Below, piece by piece: positions 16,789-26,065 of a stretch of DNA of 64,000 nucleotides. Position 1 is the first letter of the stretch. Every line of letters begins with the position of its first letter. Below the pieces are notes generated by a model. The model ran no database searches and was not told the DNA's origin. It saw nothing but the letters and a program-made list of their open reading frames with translations. Origin of the DNA: Dyadobacter soli (GTDB lineage Bacteria; Bacteroidota; Bacteroidia; Cytophagales; Spirosomataceae); the NCBI RefSeq assembly GCF_900101885.1, contig NZ_FNAN01000007.1:310001-374000 (forward strand). The letters are read 5' to 3'. The position numbers and the translations under genes were made by a program.

Positions 16789-18726
16789 ATGAAAAATTTA
16801 TACAGAACACCGTTGCGGAGGTATGCCTTTGCAATGTGTGCCACGCTGCTTAGCTGTTTAAATGCATTTGGCCAAGGCGTTTCACCTTCGGTAAATTTTT
16901 CTAAAAATCCCGCGCCGGGCGATACATTGAAAGTCGCCATTCAATTTCCCGATCCAGCCCAATTACCTCTTGGGCTTTATTGCATTGCCTACATCAACGA
17001 TACATCGGATTATCCCATCGCGAAGGAGATCGTTCTGAATACGACTGCCAATGGCGCCGAGGCGTCCGTTCCAACGTATAATAGCACCCGTAGCGTCTTG
17101 TGCGTGCTTCTGGACTCAACCGGCAAGCTTTATAATAACGAGGGAAAAGGCTACTGGACTCCGATGTGGAAAGCGGGCGAAGCGGTGGAAGGCGCGCTGG
17201 CCAGTATTGCCGAAATGTACGCGGGCGCATGGTCGCCTGAAAATAGCTACCACCTGGGAAGCGAGCCAAAACTCGCCCACGATCTTTACAACAGGGAATT
17301 TGCGGCATATCCCGGCTTGAAACGAAAGTTTTTCAGGCATTACCTCGGTACATTCGATCTGAACGACGCGGCGCAGCGAAAAGCATTCAGGGAAGAGCTG
17401 GATGTGTACGCCGGATTGCCCGACTTGGACGAATGGGAGCTTTCGCTGGCCGTAAACAAATACTACGCCGCGCTGGGTGAAACGGAACTGGCCGCCAGAT
17501 ATAAGGCAGAAGCCGCGCGCCGCTACCCGAAAGGGTCGCTGGCGTTACAAAACGGGTCTTTGCCACTTTTGAAGGCCATCTACCTGGCCAGTTCGTTTGA
17601 TGAACGGATGCGCATTTTTCAGGATTACAAGGAACGGTTCACCAAAGAATACCCGGACGAATTTACGGAACGCGTGCTGACGAACAGAAAGAGCCAGATG
17701 CTCGGGAAAATTTTGCAAACGTATCCCGGTAATGATATTCCGGAATTCTGGTTGGCGGAGGTCAACACGATGAATGAGGAGTTCAGCAGGTATGCTTACA
17801 AAAATGCGGGCCGGATGCTGCTGGAAGAGGGCACGAACTTCGCGTTGGCCGAAAAATTCGCCAAAGAGGCTGCGGACAGGCAAAAGCGCTTTCTGAACGC
17901 GCCGCGCGTCCCCATCGAAAGGTCCTTCAAGACCGACAGGCGGACGCTCGAAGTCCGTAAGACCATTTACGGAGAGTACCTGGCGCTCTACGGTAGGGCA
18001 TTAATGCTCCAAAAGAAGTACCGGGAGGCGCTACCCATTTTAGAAGAGGCTTCGGTACGCTGGTGCAAACGCGGCAATGCGGAGATCAATCAGCATTACA
18101 TCGAATCGCTGATCCACTCCGACATGCAGCAACGGGCTATCAGTGAAATGGATACGGTGATCGCAATGGGTAAATCCACCGAAAGGATTCAAGAATGGCA
18201 TAAGCAGTTATCCAAAGACAAGAAAAAGTTTGCGACCCTGAAAGCCAGTTCCCTCGCGGATATTCAAGCCAGGTATAAGGACCGTTTGATCAACGAGAAA
18301 GTCCCCGAGGCCTTTCTTACGGACCTTACCGGCAATAAGATAAACCTCGACGATTTTCAGGGAAAAACCATTGTACTCGATTGCTGGGCATCCTGGTGCG
18401 CACCGTGCATTGCGGGATTTCCGGCTGTGAAAAAGCTCATTACAGAAACCCCCGCCGATTCCAATATCGTGTACCTGTTTATCAATATGCTCGACAAAAG
18501 GGGGAAAGACCGCGTAAATGACCTTTTCGAGCAACCGTTCCGCCCCTACCTGCTGTTTGATGATTCCAACCAGGGCGCCACGGCTTTGAATGTCTCCTCC
18601 CTACCTACAAAGATCATCATCGACCGGAATTTCCGCATCCGGTTCAAGGAGGCCGGCATTACCGGCGGCACCCAGGAACAGGCCGACCAGTTGCTGGCGA
18701 TCATCGGGCTGATCAACCGGGAGTAA
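16789..18726 (+). CDS. Exported TlpA-type thioredoxin-domain protein
   Basis: 645 residues. A signal peptide (ends at NAFGQG) leads into a long helical and TPR-like middle part without a family I can name. The C-terminal 150 residues are a TlpA/ResA-type thioredoxin fold with the active site WASWCAPC (Cys537 and Cys540) and the cis-Pro loop SSLPTKI. Such long Bacteroidota proteins are periplasmic thiol-disulphide oxidoreductases with unknown clients. Preceded by about 200 bp of intergenic DNA with one hairpin; transcribed alone. Confidence 0.87.
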   Translation: MKNLYRTPLRRYAFAMCATLLSCLNAFGQGVSPSVNFSKNPAPGDTLKVAIQFPDPAQLPLGLYCIAYINDTSDYPIAKEIVLNTTANGAEASVPTYNSTRSVLCVLLDSTGKLYNNEGKGYWTPMWKAGEAVEGALASIAEMYAGAWSPENSYHLGSEPKLAHDLYNREFAAYPGLKRKFFRHYLGTFDLNDAAQRKAFREELDVYAGLPDLDEWELSLAVNKYYAALGETELAARYKAEAARRYPKGSLALQNGSLPLLKAIYLASSFDERMRIFQDYKERFTKEYPDEFTERVLTNRKSQMLGKILQTYPGNDIPEFWLAEVNTMNEEFSRYAYKNAGRMLLEEGTNFALAEKFAKEAADRQKRFLNAPRVPIERSFKTDRRTLEVRKTIYGEYLALYGRALMLQKKYREALPILEEASVRWCKRGNAEINQHYIESLIHSDMQQRAISEMDTVIAMGKSTERIQEWHKQLSKDKKKFATLKASSLADIQARYKDRLINEKVPEAFLTDLTGNKINLDDFQGKTIVLDCWASWCAPCIAGFPAVKKLITETPADSNIVYLFINMLDKRGKDRVNDLFEQPFRPYLLFDDSNQGATALNVSSLPTKIIIDRNFRIRFKEAGITGGTQEQADQLLAIIGLINRE

Positions 18727-18756
18727 AGTACCGGGGTGGCCTGGCTGTGCTGAACA

Positions 18757-19938
18757 TTACTGGTTATCTCGTAACCCCGAGAAAAATTGCCTGAGATCCT
18801 CCACCAGCAAGTCCGGCACTTCCATTGCCGGAAAATGGCATCCGCTTTCATAAAAAGCCCACTTGTCGGGCTCGCCCATGAACGAGGTTAGTTTCTTCAA
18901 CAGGCTCTCGTCTTCTTTTTTACCAAAACAGGCCATTGCGGACGGTACTTTTGGCGGGGTCCACTGGCTGGCCTCCTGCGAACCGTCGCCGCCCCAGTCG
19001 AATGCCATACTCATGTTTTCGGACAGGATGGCGGCACTCGACGCGCCGAGCTGATTGAACCAGTAGAGCGATACATTCGTCAGCATTTGGTCCATACCAA
19101 GTGCGTCTTCGGGTAGCGCTTTGGAAGCATCCGTCCATTCCTTGTATTTTTCAACCATCCACGCAAGCTGTGCCACAGGGCTGTCGGACAATGCGGCTCC
19201 GATGGTGGCCGGTCGCGTAGCCTGTATTTCCAGGTAGGCCGTACCGTCCTTTTTGTACTGCCTCATTCGTTCCAGCCCTGCTTTTTCTTCGTCCGTAAAA
19301 AAGGAATCGTCGGAAGGGAACATGCCCAATCCGGCCACTGCGAAAAAGTCGGAATTGATGTGCGTACCGATCAGGTTATACGCAGCCGTGCCGGACATAA
19401 TGCCCGCGATACCCGCGCCCATGTCGCCCCCGTGTACGGCGTACCTTTCGTAGCCCAGCCGGCCCATGAGCGTGGCGAAGGTCGAAGCGATTTTGAACAT
19501 ATTATAACCTTTTTCAATCACCGGTACCGAGAAGCCGAAGCCCGGAATGGACGGAATAACCAGGTCGAATGCAAGCTGGCCGAGCTCCTGCGGGGTGGTC
19601 AGCGGCCCGATGACTTGTGTAAAATCCGCGAACGATCCCGGCCAACCGTGGATCAGCATTAACGGAACCGCATTCGGCGCCGGCGATTTGACGTGTACAT
19701 AATGGATATTTTGCCCTTCAATTTCCGTGATGAAATGCGGGTATTGGTTCAATGCCGCCTCCTGTTTTTTCCAGTCGAATTCGTTCAGCCAGTAGTCGGC
19801 GGTCTTCTTTAAATAATCCACCGGAACACCCTTTTCCCAGCCATGCTGCGAAGCCGGAGCGGCCCAGCGGGCGAGCGTAAGTTTTTGTTTGAGGTAATCG
19901 ATTTCGCTGTCGGGGATCTGAATTTTGAATGGTTGCAT
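18757..19938 (-). CDS. Epoxide hydrolase-type alpha/beta hydrolase with EHN domain
   Basis: 393 residues from the ATG at 19938 (MQPFKIQIPDSEI); the longer reading frame adds residues of no family similarity. N-terminal EHN domain (LARWAAP... DYWLNEFDWKKQEAALNQYPHF), then the hydrolase core with oxyanion-hole LIHGWPGSF and nucleophile motif HGGDMGAGI, and a C-terminal catalytic His in GCHFPAMEVPDLL. The usual motif is HGGDWG, so the Trp-to-Met change is a small departure. No signal peptide, so cytoplasmic. A Crp-type regulator gene lies 86 bp upstream on the same strand and may control it. Confidence 0.9.
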   Translation of the reverse strand: MQPFKIQIPDSEIDYLKQKLTLARWAAPASQHGWEKGVPVDYLKKTADYWLNEFDWKKQEAALNQYPHFITEIEGQNIHYVHVKSPAPNAVPLMLIHGWPGSFADFTQVIGPLTTPQELGQLAFDLVIPSIPGFGFSVPVIEKGYNMFKIASTFATLMGRLGYERYAVHGGDMGAGIAGIMSGTAAYNLIGTHINSDFFAVAGLGMFPSDDSFFTDEEKAGLERMRQYKKDGTAYLEIQATRPATIGAALSDSPVAQLAWMVEKYKEWTDASKALPEDALGMDQMLTNVSLYWFNQLGASSAAILSENMSMAFDWGGDGSQEASQWTPPKVPSAMACFGKKEDESLLKKLTSFMGEPDKWAFYESGCHFPAMEVPDLLVEDLRQFFSGLRDNQ

Positions 19939-20024
19939 GACTTTCGAATTTTGAATGTGAGAATGATTACATGACAAAATTCGCCACCACGCATCCGGCA
20001 GGCGATAACAATTGTTAATAAACG

Positions 20025-20561
20025 CTACCGCCGGTTCCTGATCCGGCTCAGCGATACGGAAGTGATGCCCAGGAACGAGGCAATGTAATGCTGGGGCACT
20101 CTTTGCAGGATTTCCGGCCGCTGTTCGAGCAACTCGCGGTACCTTTCCTCGGGGCTGTTTTTGATCCTGGAAAGAAACAGTTTTTCAACGAAAAGCAGCC
20201 GTTGGAGCGTTTGCTCTTCCATCGCCTCCCGGATCAGCGGCGACGCTTCGATGATTTCGAACCAGGCTTTTTTGGTAAGCGTATGCAGCACGGCAGGTTC
20301 CAGTGTCTCGATCGAATAGAGGCTGGGCAGGTCGTAACGGAAACTTTCCGCCGAAGAAACGCCCTCGCCTTCGAGAAAAAACTGAAAGGTAATGTCCTTG
20401 CCGTCCTTGTTGAAGGATAGCCTCAGACATCCCTTTTCAATAAAATAAACCTTTTTGGCTACCTCCCCTTCCCTGAGCAGCACGGTCTTCGCCGGAATTT
20501 CCTCCCGTGTGAACAAATGGCCGAATTTCCCCCATTCGGCCTGTAACTGTTGGTTTGCCAT
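20025..20561 (-). CDS. Crp/Fnr-family transcription regulator
   Basis: 178 residues with an N-terminal cyclic-nucleotide-binding-type barrel (IPAKTVLLREGEVAKKVYFIEKGCLRL) and a short C-terminal helix-turn-helix VPQHYIASFLGITSVSLSRI. This is the compact Bacteroidota subtype, which usually lacks the Arg/Ser residues needed for cAMP, so the effector is unknown. Members of this type often regulate the neighbouring gene. The epoxide hydrolase starts 86 bp downstream on the same strand. Confidence 0.88.
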   Translation of the reverse strand: MANQQLQAEWGKFGHLFTREEIPAKTVLLREGEVAKKVYFIEKGCLRLSFNKDGKDITFQFFLEGEGVSSAESFRYDLPSLYSIETLEPAVLHTLTKKAWFEIIEASPLIREAMEEQTLQRLLFVEKLFLSRIKNSPEERYRELLEQRPEILQRVPQHYIASFLGITSVSLSRIRNRR

Positions 20562-20648
20562 GCCTATCCTGTTTGAGGCCAGGCGGCAAGTAATGAAAAT
20601 ATGCTATCGTATACAACCAAACGGAAGGTCAGGCATTTTATCGGCCCG

Positions 20649-21479
20649 TCATTTCACCAGCCACCGGTCGAACTCCGAGTCGATCTGGTAGTAAACGACG
20701 CCCCATTTTTTCAGGTTTTCGATATCACGTTTCGCACCGTCCATGAAAGGAATGTCGCGGTAATGGTATTTATTAATGGAAGGAACTACCATAACATGAT
20801 TGGCCTGCGCCCATTTTACGTCTTCCTCTTTGATTTCATTTCCATGGGTAAATAGGAAATAGCGATCCGCAACGAATTGATTTTGAGTTTTCAATTGTTT
20901 AAGTGCATTGATCGAATACCCGGTTTTGGATTTCCCATTAAAATAATTGCGTATTTCGTTCGATCCGATTACGAATGCATTTTCCAGCAGGTTGTATTTC
21001 CTTAAAAGGTCTTCAATTTTTTTGAAATTAACCGGATCATCGCCGGCGATTTTCGTATCCAGCATTACTTGCAGGCGGCCTTTGCAATATTTAAGCGCGT
21101 CTTCCAATAGTACAGGGCTGCTTCCGTCCCGGTCGCTTTTTAAGCCGCGGATTTCCTCCCAGGTAAGTTCTCTGGCCGCCTTGTTCACATTATAATAGGC
21201 CTTTAAAGTAGGATCGTGCAGGATGATCAGCTGGCCGTCTTTGGTCAACCGGATATCTATTTCCGCCATGTAATAGCCGCGCTTGTAAGCCGCTTTCAAC
21301 CCGGCCAGGCTGTTTTCGGTGTGGGTACTATCGATCACTCCGCCCCTGTGACCGATCAGCCGGGGTTTGTCCTTCGCAAATGCAGGACTATTTCCCGCGA
21401 ACAAAATAATAGCCGAAAAGCACATGAGCCTGAAAATCAAGCCCGAAAGATTTACTTTATTAATTGGTAATGTTAACAT
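20649..21479 (-). CDS. Glycerophosphodiester phosphodiesterase
   Basis: 276 residues with a signal peptide ending at SPAFAKD. The metal and catalytic residues of the GDPD barrel are present: LIGHRGG, ENSLAGLKAAYKRG, AEIDIRLTKDGQLIILHD, and VMLDTKI. It hydrolyses glycerophosphodiesters to glycerol-3-phosphate and an alcohol, in the periplasm. The start ATG at 21479 is the first in frame and gives a normal signal. The C-terminus KWGVVYYQIDSEFDRWL is also family-like. It stands alone, separated from its neighbours by 87 and 245 bp. Confidence 0.9.
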   Translation of the reverse strand: MLTLPINKVNLSGLIFRLMCFSAIILFAGNSPAFAKDKPRLIGHRGGVIDSTHTENSLAGLKAAYKRGYYMAEIDIRLTKDGQLIILHDPTLKAYYNVNKAARELTWEEIRGLKSDRDGSSPVLLEDALKYCKGRLQVMLDTKIAGDDPVNFKKIEDLLRKYNLLENAFVIGSNEIRNYFNGKSKTGYSINALKQLKTQNQFVADRYFLFTHGNEIKEEDVKWAQANHVMVVPSINKYHYRDIPFMDGAKRDIENLKKWGVVYYQIDSEFDRWLVK

Positions 21480-21724
21480 CTTGTTACTTTAACTTAAATA
21501 TAAATTCCAGATAAAGGTACTTGGATGAAAGGCGCAGGAAGTGCCGTGGTATATTATGATTTTGTTATAATTCCGGCACATTCCCAACCCCATTTTGCGA
21601 TTTATTGGCATTCATGCCATAAACACCGGGTTCCAACCGTTTATTTGTTAATTGAGTCACCTTTTCAGCTGGCGGGAAATTCCTAATCCGGAAATAATCA
21701 ATAAAATCAGTTCAAAATAAACTT

Positions 21725-22702
21725 ATGGTCACCGCAAATCTTCCGTGGATCGAATCACCTTTTTTTGAAGAAATTCTTAAAACCAAAAAATTAACCGATC
21801 AGCAACTGGCCTATGTGCTTGATTACCAAAAAAATGGTTTCGTAGTAATTCCCGGCCTGTTGCCTCAGTCGCTCGTTGACCAAACCCGGCAGGATGCCGA
21901 GCAAAAGGCATTCAACCCCGATTACCCGATCAAAACTTTCCGGGACGACCGCCGCATTCAGGACTTCTGGACCGAATCCGAGGCGTCGAGGCAGCTCGCT
22001 TGTTACCCTGCATTGCTGGAAATCCTCGAAATATTTTACGGGCGCGAAGCTGTCCCGTTTCAAACATTGAATTTCAGGTACGGCTCGCAGCAACGGGCGC
22101 ATTCCGATACGATCCATTTCAGTTCTTTACCCGCCAAATTCATGTGCGGGGTTTGGGTGGCGCTGGAAGACATTACCGAAGAAAACGGGCCCGTGTTTTA
22201 CTATCCCGGCTCTCAAAAACTGCCCGAATATGACTTCTCGCACATCCGTCCTGACGCAAAAACAACGTCTTACGAAGATTATGTGCATTACGAAGATTTC
22301 ATCGAAAAAATCGTAGAAGCCCAACAGTTTGAAAAGAAGAAGTTTTTTGCCAAAAAAGGCGACCTGCTAATCTGGTCTTCCAATATCATCCACGGAGGCT
22401 CGCCGGTGACCCGCGAAGGCGCAACGCGGTGGTCGCAGGTGACGCATTACTTTTTCAAAGATTGCTACTATTACACGCCCATGCTTTCCAACATGGTTAC
22501 CAAGCAATTGTACCTGCGCGGCGAGCTCGTGAATATGAAAACAGGCGAGAAAGTCGATCAGACGTACAACGGCAGCCACCTCAAAGCCCTGCGGTCCGAC
22601 AAGCACATTTATACGCTTTTGACCAAAAAACTCAGGCTGGGCTCCGTGGCGGTGCGCCTTTTGAAAGGAAAGGCTTATCTGCGCGAAAATTCGACCCGTT
22701 AA
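21725..22702 (+). CDS. Phytanoyl-CoA dioxygenase (PhyH)-family Fe(II)/2-oxoglutarate oxygenase
   Basis: 325 residues. The double-stranded beta-helix of PhyH oxygenases is visible: the HxD iron ligands in QRAHSDTIHF and the distal His in WSSNIIHGGSPV, with the Arg that would bind 2-oxoglutarate in TREGATRWSQVTHYF. The N-terminal YQKNGFVVIPGLLPQSLVDQ is typical too. Substrate unknown; relatives act on small molecules and natural products. It is followed after 10 bp by a lipoprotein gene on the same strand, so the two are probably co-transcribed. Confidence 0.85.
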   Translation: MVTANLPWIESPFFEEILKTKKLTDQQLAYVLDYQKNGFVVIPGLLPQSLVDQTRQDAEQKAFNPDYPIKTFRDDRRIQDFWTESEASRQLACYPALLEILEIFYGREAVPFQTLNFRYGSQQRAHSDTIHFSSLPAKFMCGVWVALEDITEENGPVFYYPGSQKLPEYDFSHIRPDAKTTSYEDYVHYEDFIEKIVEAQQFEKKKFFAKKGDLLIWSSNIIHGGSPVTREGATRWSQVTHYFFKDCYYYTPMLSNMVTKQLYLRGELVNMKTGEKVDQTYNGSHLKALRSDKHIYTLLTKKLRLGSVAVRLLKGKAYLRENSTR

Positions 22703-22712
22703 TTCGCTGGTT

Positions 22713-23456
22713 ATGAGATTCAAATCTACCGCATTGCTTTTGGCACAATCGAAATGGCGCTGGTATTTTACCGGGGCCATGCTTCTTTTTCTCACCGCTT
22801 GTGAGGACCCGGAAGAAAATCCCGGCAAGGTTGAATATTTCCCGGTGACGACAGGCGCTTACCGGGTTTATGCGGTAGAGGAAGCCATTTATTCCAGCGG
22901 CGTGAAGGAACCCAAGTCGGGCAAATGGTTTGAAAAAGAGGAAGTAATGAGCATCAAAAAGGATTCGAACGGCGTTTCGGAATGCATCATTGCGTACTCC
23001 GTCCGGGCGAAATCAACGGATTACTGGCAGAAAACGAAGGAATACAAGGCTTTTATTTACCCGGAAAAAGTAGTGGTGAACCGCGATAATGAGGCAATAA
23101 CGTCTCTCGTGTTTCCATACAGCCCCACGGTCCAATGGGATGGCTATCAGCATTTTTCGTTAGACGACGACGATCCGCGCTGGGGATTTCAGTTTCATTA
23201 TGAAGACCTCGACAAACCGTTGCAGGTCGATTCCCTGCATTTTCCCGCAACATTGAAAGTTACAGAGCGCATCGATACAACCGGCCCCGTACTCTACCGC
23301 TTCGGGTACAAAACTTATGCAAAAGGTATAGGATTGGTGCTGGACGTGCGGACCGACTACGATTATCTTCAGAACAATGGCGACCTGGTAGGCTACCGGA
23401 TCATCGACAAGGGCGTCCGCCGGGTCCGCAAAATCATCGAGTACGGAGACAGGTAG
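22713..23456 (+). CDS. Hypothetical lipoprotein
   Basis: 247 residues with a long N-terminal leader ending in the lipobox LFLTAC, so a membrane-anchored envelope protein. The mature part is rich in beta strands (EYFPVTTGAYRVYAVEEAIY) and has no motif I recognise. It starts 10 bp after the PhyH-type gene and is probably in its operon. A strong bidirectional hairpin follows 36 bp after the stop. Confidence 0.72.
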   Translation: MRFKSTALLLAQSKWRWYFTGAMLLFLTACEDPEENPGKVEYFPVTTGAYRVYAVEEAIYSSGVKEPKSGKWFEKEEVMSIKKDSNGVSECIIAYSVRAKSTDYWQKTKEYKAFIYPEKVVVNRDNEAITSLVFPYSPTVQWDGYQHFSLDDDDPRWGFQFHYEDLDKPLQVDSLHFPATLKVTERIDTTGPVLYRFGYKTYAKGIGLVLDVRTDYDYLQNNGDLVGYRIIDKGVRRVRKIIEYGDR

Positions 23457-23492
23457 CTTAATTAATCCGCTCCGGCACTCACTACCAACCGA

Positions 23493-23539
23493 AAAGGCCT
23501 GTACGACAGATTGCGAATGCAAAATGCGTACAGGCCTTT
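23493..23539. terminator. Bidirectional intrinsic terminator between convergent genes
   Basis: Perfect 13-bp arms AAAGGCCTGTACG (23493-23505) and CGTACAGGCCTTT (23527-23539). The arms end in A-run and T-run, so it can work from both sides; it lies between the convergent lipoprotein and methyltransferase genes. Confidence 0.75.
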
Positions 23540-23557
23540 GGCTTTCAAGCTATTATT

Positions 23558-24382
23558 TTAGCGACGAACCGTTACTTTCAGGAACGTGGCGGGAATCGAC
23601 GTCGCATTCTCGTCGGTGCTTTGGTTCTGGCTTTCGAACAACGCCTCCAACTCACGGTGCAGGTCGGCTTCCTTGCCATTTTTCGCGGCTGCTTCAAATG
23701 CATTCATCGTCGGTCCGTAGTATTTTCTGAACGTATCGAGGAATACCGCCGGCGAAAAAGGCGCCTGGAATGTGAAGGTCTCTCTTTCAAACGAGATGTT
23801 TTCCTTCGACGCACCTGCCGCTACGAAGCGTTCGGTCACATTACTTTCCACGCCCCAGAGCATCGGGCTTACAAAACCTTCCGGCGGTGCCGGTGTGTAC
23901 GCGGAGCTCACCCGGAGGATTTGCGCAACCAGCGTCGGGTCGCCGGGAATCCAGTTACCCATCACGATCTTGCCGCCTGGACGCGTCACACGGAACATTT
24001 CCTTTGCCACATCGAAAGGCTGGGGCGCGAACATCGCACCGAAAATACTTACTACCAGGTCGAAAGACTCGTTGGCAATGTCATTCAAATCGATGGCGTC
24101 GCCTTCACGGAATGTTATGTTGGTGAGACCCTCCGCCTTCACCCGTGCATTGCCTGCCTCCACGAGGTTTCTCGCGATATCAACACCCTGCACATTTGCG
24201 CCGAGCCTTGCGGCAGGGAGCGCCGTGGTACCATCGCCGCAGCCGAGGTCGAGCACGTCCATACCTTGTTTGATACCTAATTTTGCTACTAATGCAGTGC
24301 CGCTTTCGCGCATTGTTTCTGCCAGACGGGTGAAATCCCCTTTTTCCCAAAGTGCTTTGTTTGCATTCATTTTATTTTTCAT
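23558..24382 (-). CDS. Class I SAM-dependent methyltransferase
   Basis: 274 residues. The SAM-binding motif I is VLDLGCGDGTTALPAARLG, with the acidic residue of motif II in QGVDIA and FREGDAIDLN further on. The fold is of the UbiE/Methyltransf_25 kind. The start could be the ATG at 24382 or at 24370; I kept the first. Substrate not predictable: no pathway genes are adjacent. Stands alone, ending at a shared hairpin with the convergent lipoprotein gene. Confidence 0.9.
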   Translation of the reverse strand: MKNKMNANKALWEKGDFTRLAETMRESGTALVAKLGIKQGMDVLDLGCGDGTTALPAARLGANVQGVDIARNLVEAGNARVKAEGLTNITFREGDAIDLNDIANESFDLVVSIFGAMFAPQPFDVAKEMFRVTRPGGKIVMGNWIPGDPTLVAQILRVSSAYTPAPPEGFVSPMLWGVESNVTERFVAAGASKENISFERETFTFQAPFSPAVFLDTFRKYYGPTMNAFEAAAKNGKEADLHRELEALFESQNQSTDENATSIPATFLKVTVRR

Positions 24383-24534
24383 TTAAAAGTTAATAGATAC
24401 GGATTTAAATTTTCGCTAAGCCACTCCCTGATAATACATTACAGAAAGAAAGAGCGCGAGAAGCAAGGTTACTAATTCAATTGTTTTCATGGCTAAATTT
24501 AAACTTATACCGGCATAGGCCGGACATTGATTTA

Positions 24535-25833
24535 CTATTCGAATTTCAATGCGCTGATCACGTTCTGTCCCACGATTTTGCCCTGCAACAAACTCACTTC
24601 GCAGGTCTTGCGGTAATGGATCCCGGCGTATACCCTTGAAACCGCTGCCTCGGCCGCCGCTTCTTCGAATGAATTGAACTGTCGCGGCTCGAAAGCGGGG
24701 AGATTGTAGGGTCTGTCGGTGTAATGGTAGTTTTCACCGAGCATATCCGTCAACACTTCCGCAGCAGCAGCCGACATCACCGAGTGGCCCGAAGGATATT
24801 CCGGGTGGGGCGGTGTAGGAATCACCGTGTTCCAATCGGGATGGTTCATGACGGTGCGTATGTAGGTCACCGGCCGCACGCCCTGGTACACGTATTTCCC
24901 TTTGCAAAGGCTGATGGCCCCTTCGGACATCGCTATTCCCAGTTGCGTGAATGCTTTCGCCGCAACGGCCAGGCCCGGTTTCTCCATCGCCAGCACCTGG
25001 CTCAGCACATTGTGCCACGAATTATCCGGCCAATAGGTCGCGATGGTACGCTGCTCCTGCGTGAGGGATTGCGAAATGTTGTACAACTCCTCCACCTGCT
25101 TGTAATACGCCGACGCCTTATCTTCCGAGTAAGCGATCGGTGCGCCTTGTTCTGCTCCTGCATCGCTGTTCGCGACAATGGTGCGCACTTTGCCCCAGTT
25201 GGAAAGAATGGCTGCCCCGAATGCGGGCGGCGTCGGTTTCCAGTAGGCTGCTCCCACGAGCGGTGTATAAGGTGTCGCGTTGTCGTAACCGTCGGTTTTG
25301 GACCATTCAAAAACTGCGGCTGCGATTTTCTTTCCGAAATCGACGGAATTCGCGAGCACATCCGGCTGCTGGCTTTGCTGGTACTTCGCCAGGTTGGCGG
25401 CTTCCAGCGAATCGATGCGGGCCAGCGTGGCGGCTGAAATGCCGGGATGTATCACCCGGTTGATCGCAGCGAGCGCGGCATTGGCGCTGGCCGGGAAATA
25501 ATAGTTCAGCGATTGCGACGGCTTGGGCAATGCCGGCAGGCCGTTGAGCTGCGGCGCAATGGACCGCGTACCCGGCAAACCGGGCTGCAAAGATTCCCAC
25601 AATGCCACACCACTGTAAGCCCACCTGCGGGCATGCACCGGCGGCGATGCGGGCATTACCTGTGCGATTTTCAACTGCATGGTAAGCCACGATGTGACTA
25701 CTTCCGGAGAGCTGGCCGGCTCGGCCGGAACTTGCGGGCCGTCGTGATCCGTACACGAGACCGTGAGTAAGGTACAACCAAGCAATCCGATTGCCGATTG
25801 TCTGACGCGTTTGAATAATGTTAAATTTTTCAT
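24535..25833 (-). CDS. Vanadium-dependent haloperoxidase/PAP2-type lipoprotein
   Basis: 432 residues from the ATG at 25833 (MKNLTLFKRVRQSAIGLLGC), which gives a lipoprotein signal ending LLTVSC; the longer frame reads through a non-signal stretch. The vanadate/phosphate-site motifs are present: QGVRPVTYIRT, then PPHPEYPSGHSVMSAAAAEVL (SGH) and SRVYAGIHYRKTCEVS. Members are vanadium haloperoxidases or related PAP2 phosphatases in the periplasm; activity is not decidable from sequence. The divergent DUF3455 gene starts 232 bp away across a long inverted repeat, and both products begin with similar lipoprotein heads (CTDHDGPQ and CTDHDDPQ), so they may share a promoter region and a role. Confidence 0.87.
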   Translation of the reverse strand: MKNLTLFKRVRQSAIGLLGCTLLTVSCTDHDGPQVPAEPASSPEVVTSWLTMQLKIAQVMPASPPVHARRWAYSGVALWESLQPGLPGTRSIAPQLNGLPALPKPSQSLNYYFPASANAALAAINRVIHPGISAATLARIDSLEAANLAKYQQSQQPDVLANSVDFGKKIAAAVFEWSKTDGYDNATPYTPLVGAAYWKPTPPAFGAAILSNWGKVRTIVANSDAGAEQGAPIAYSEDKASAYYKQVEELYNISQSLTQEQRTIATYWPDNSWHNVLSQVLAMEKPGLAVAAKAFTQLGIAMSEGAISLCKGKYVYQGVRPVTYIRTVMNHPDWNTVIPTPPHPEYPSGHSVMSAAAAEVLTDMLGENYHYTDRPYNLPAFEPRQFNSFEEAAAEAAVSRVYAGIHYRKTCEVSLLQGKIVGQNVISALKFE

Positions 25834-25906
25834 GTGATAATAGATTATTGAGGCTGCAAAATTGGGGGCTTTCGAGGGGTCAAAACTTGTAATGACGAAA
25901 CATATG

Positions 25907-25963
25907 CAGGTAATTATGCGCCACCTGAATGCCCCTGGGCGCACCGCCGCGCATAACTACCTG
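25907..25963. repeat. Long inverted repeat in the divergent haloperoxidase/DUF3455 promoter region
   Basis: Arms CAGGTAATTATGCGC (25907-25921) and GCGCATAACTACCTG (25949-25963) match at 14 of 15 positions. It lies 74 bp from the haloperoxidase start and 102 bp from the DUF3455 start. It lacks a T-run, so an operator or cruciform is more likely than a terminator. Confidence 0.5.
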
Positions 25964-26065
25964 GATTTGCATCCTGATTACAATCCGGGCCGGCCGCCTC
26001 CATTTATTTTTGCAGCCGGTTAAATCGACCACACTTATCCAAATCATTTACATTATCAAAAAGCT

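Noticed and set aside
25907..25963. Terminator at the inverted repeat upstream of the haloperoxidase gene
   Set aside because: It lies between divergent starts and lacks a T-run, so a terminator has no place there.
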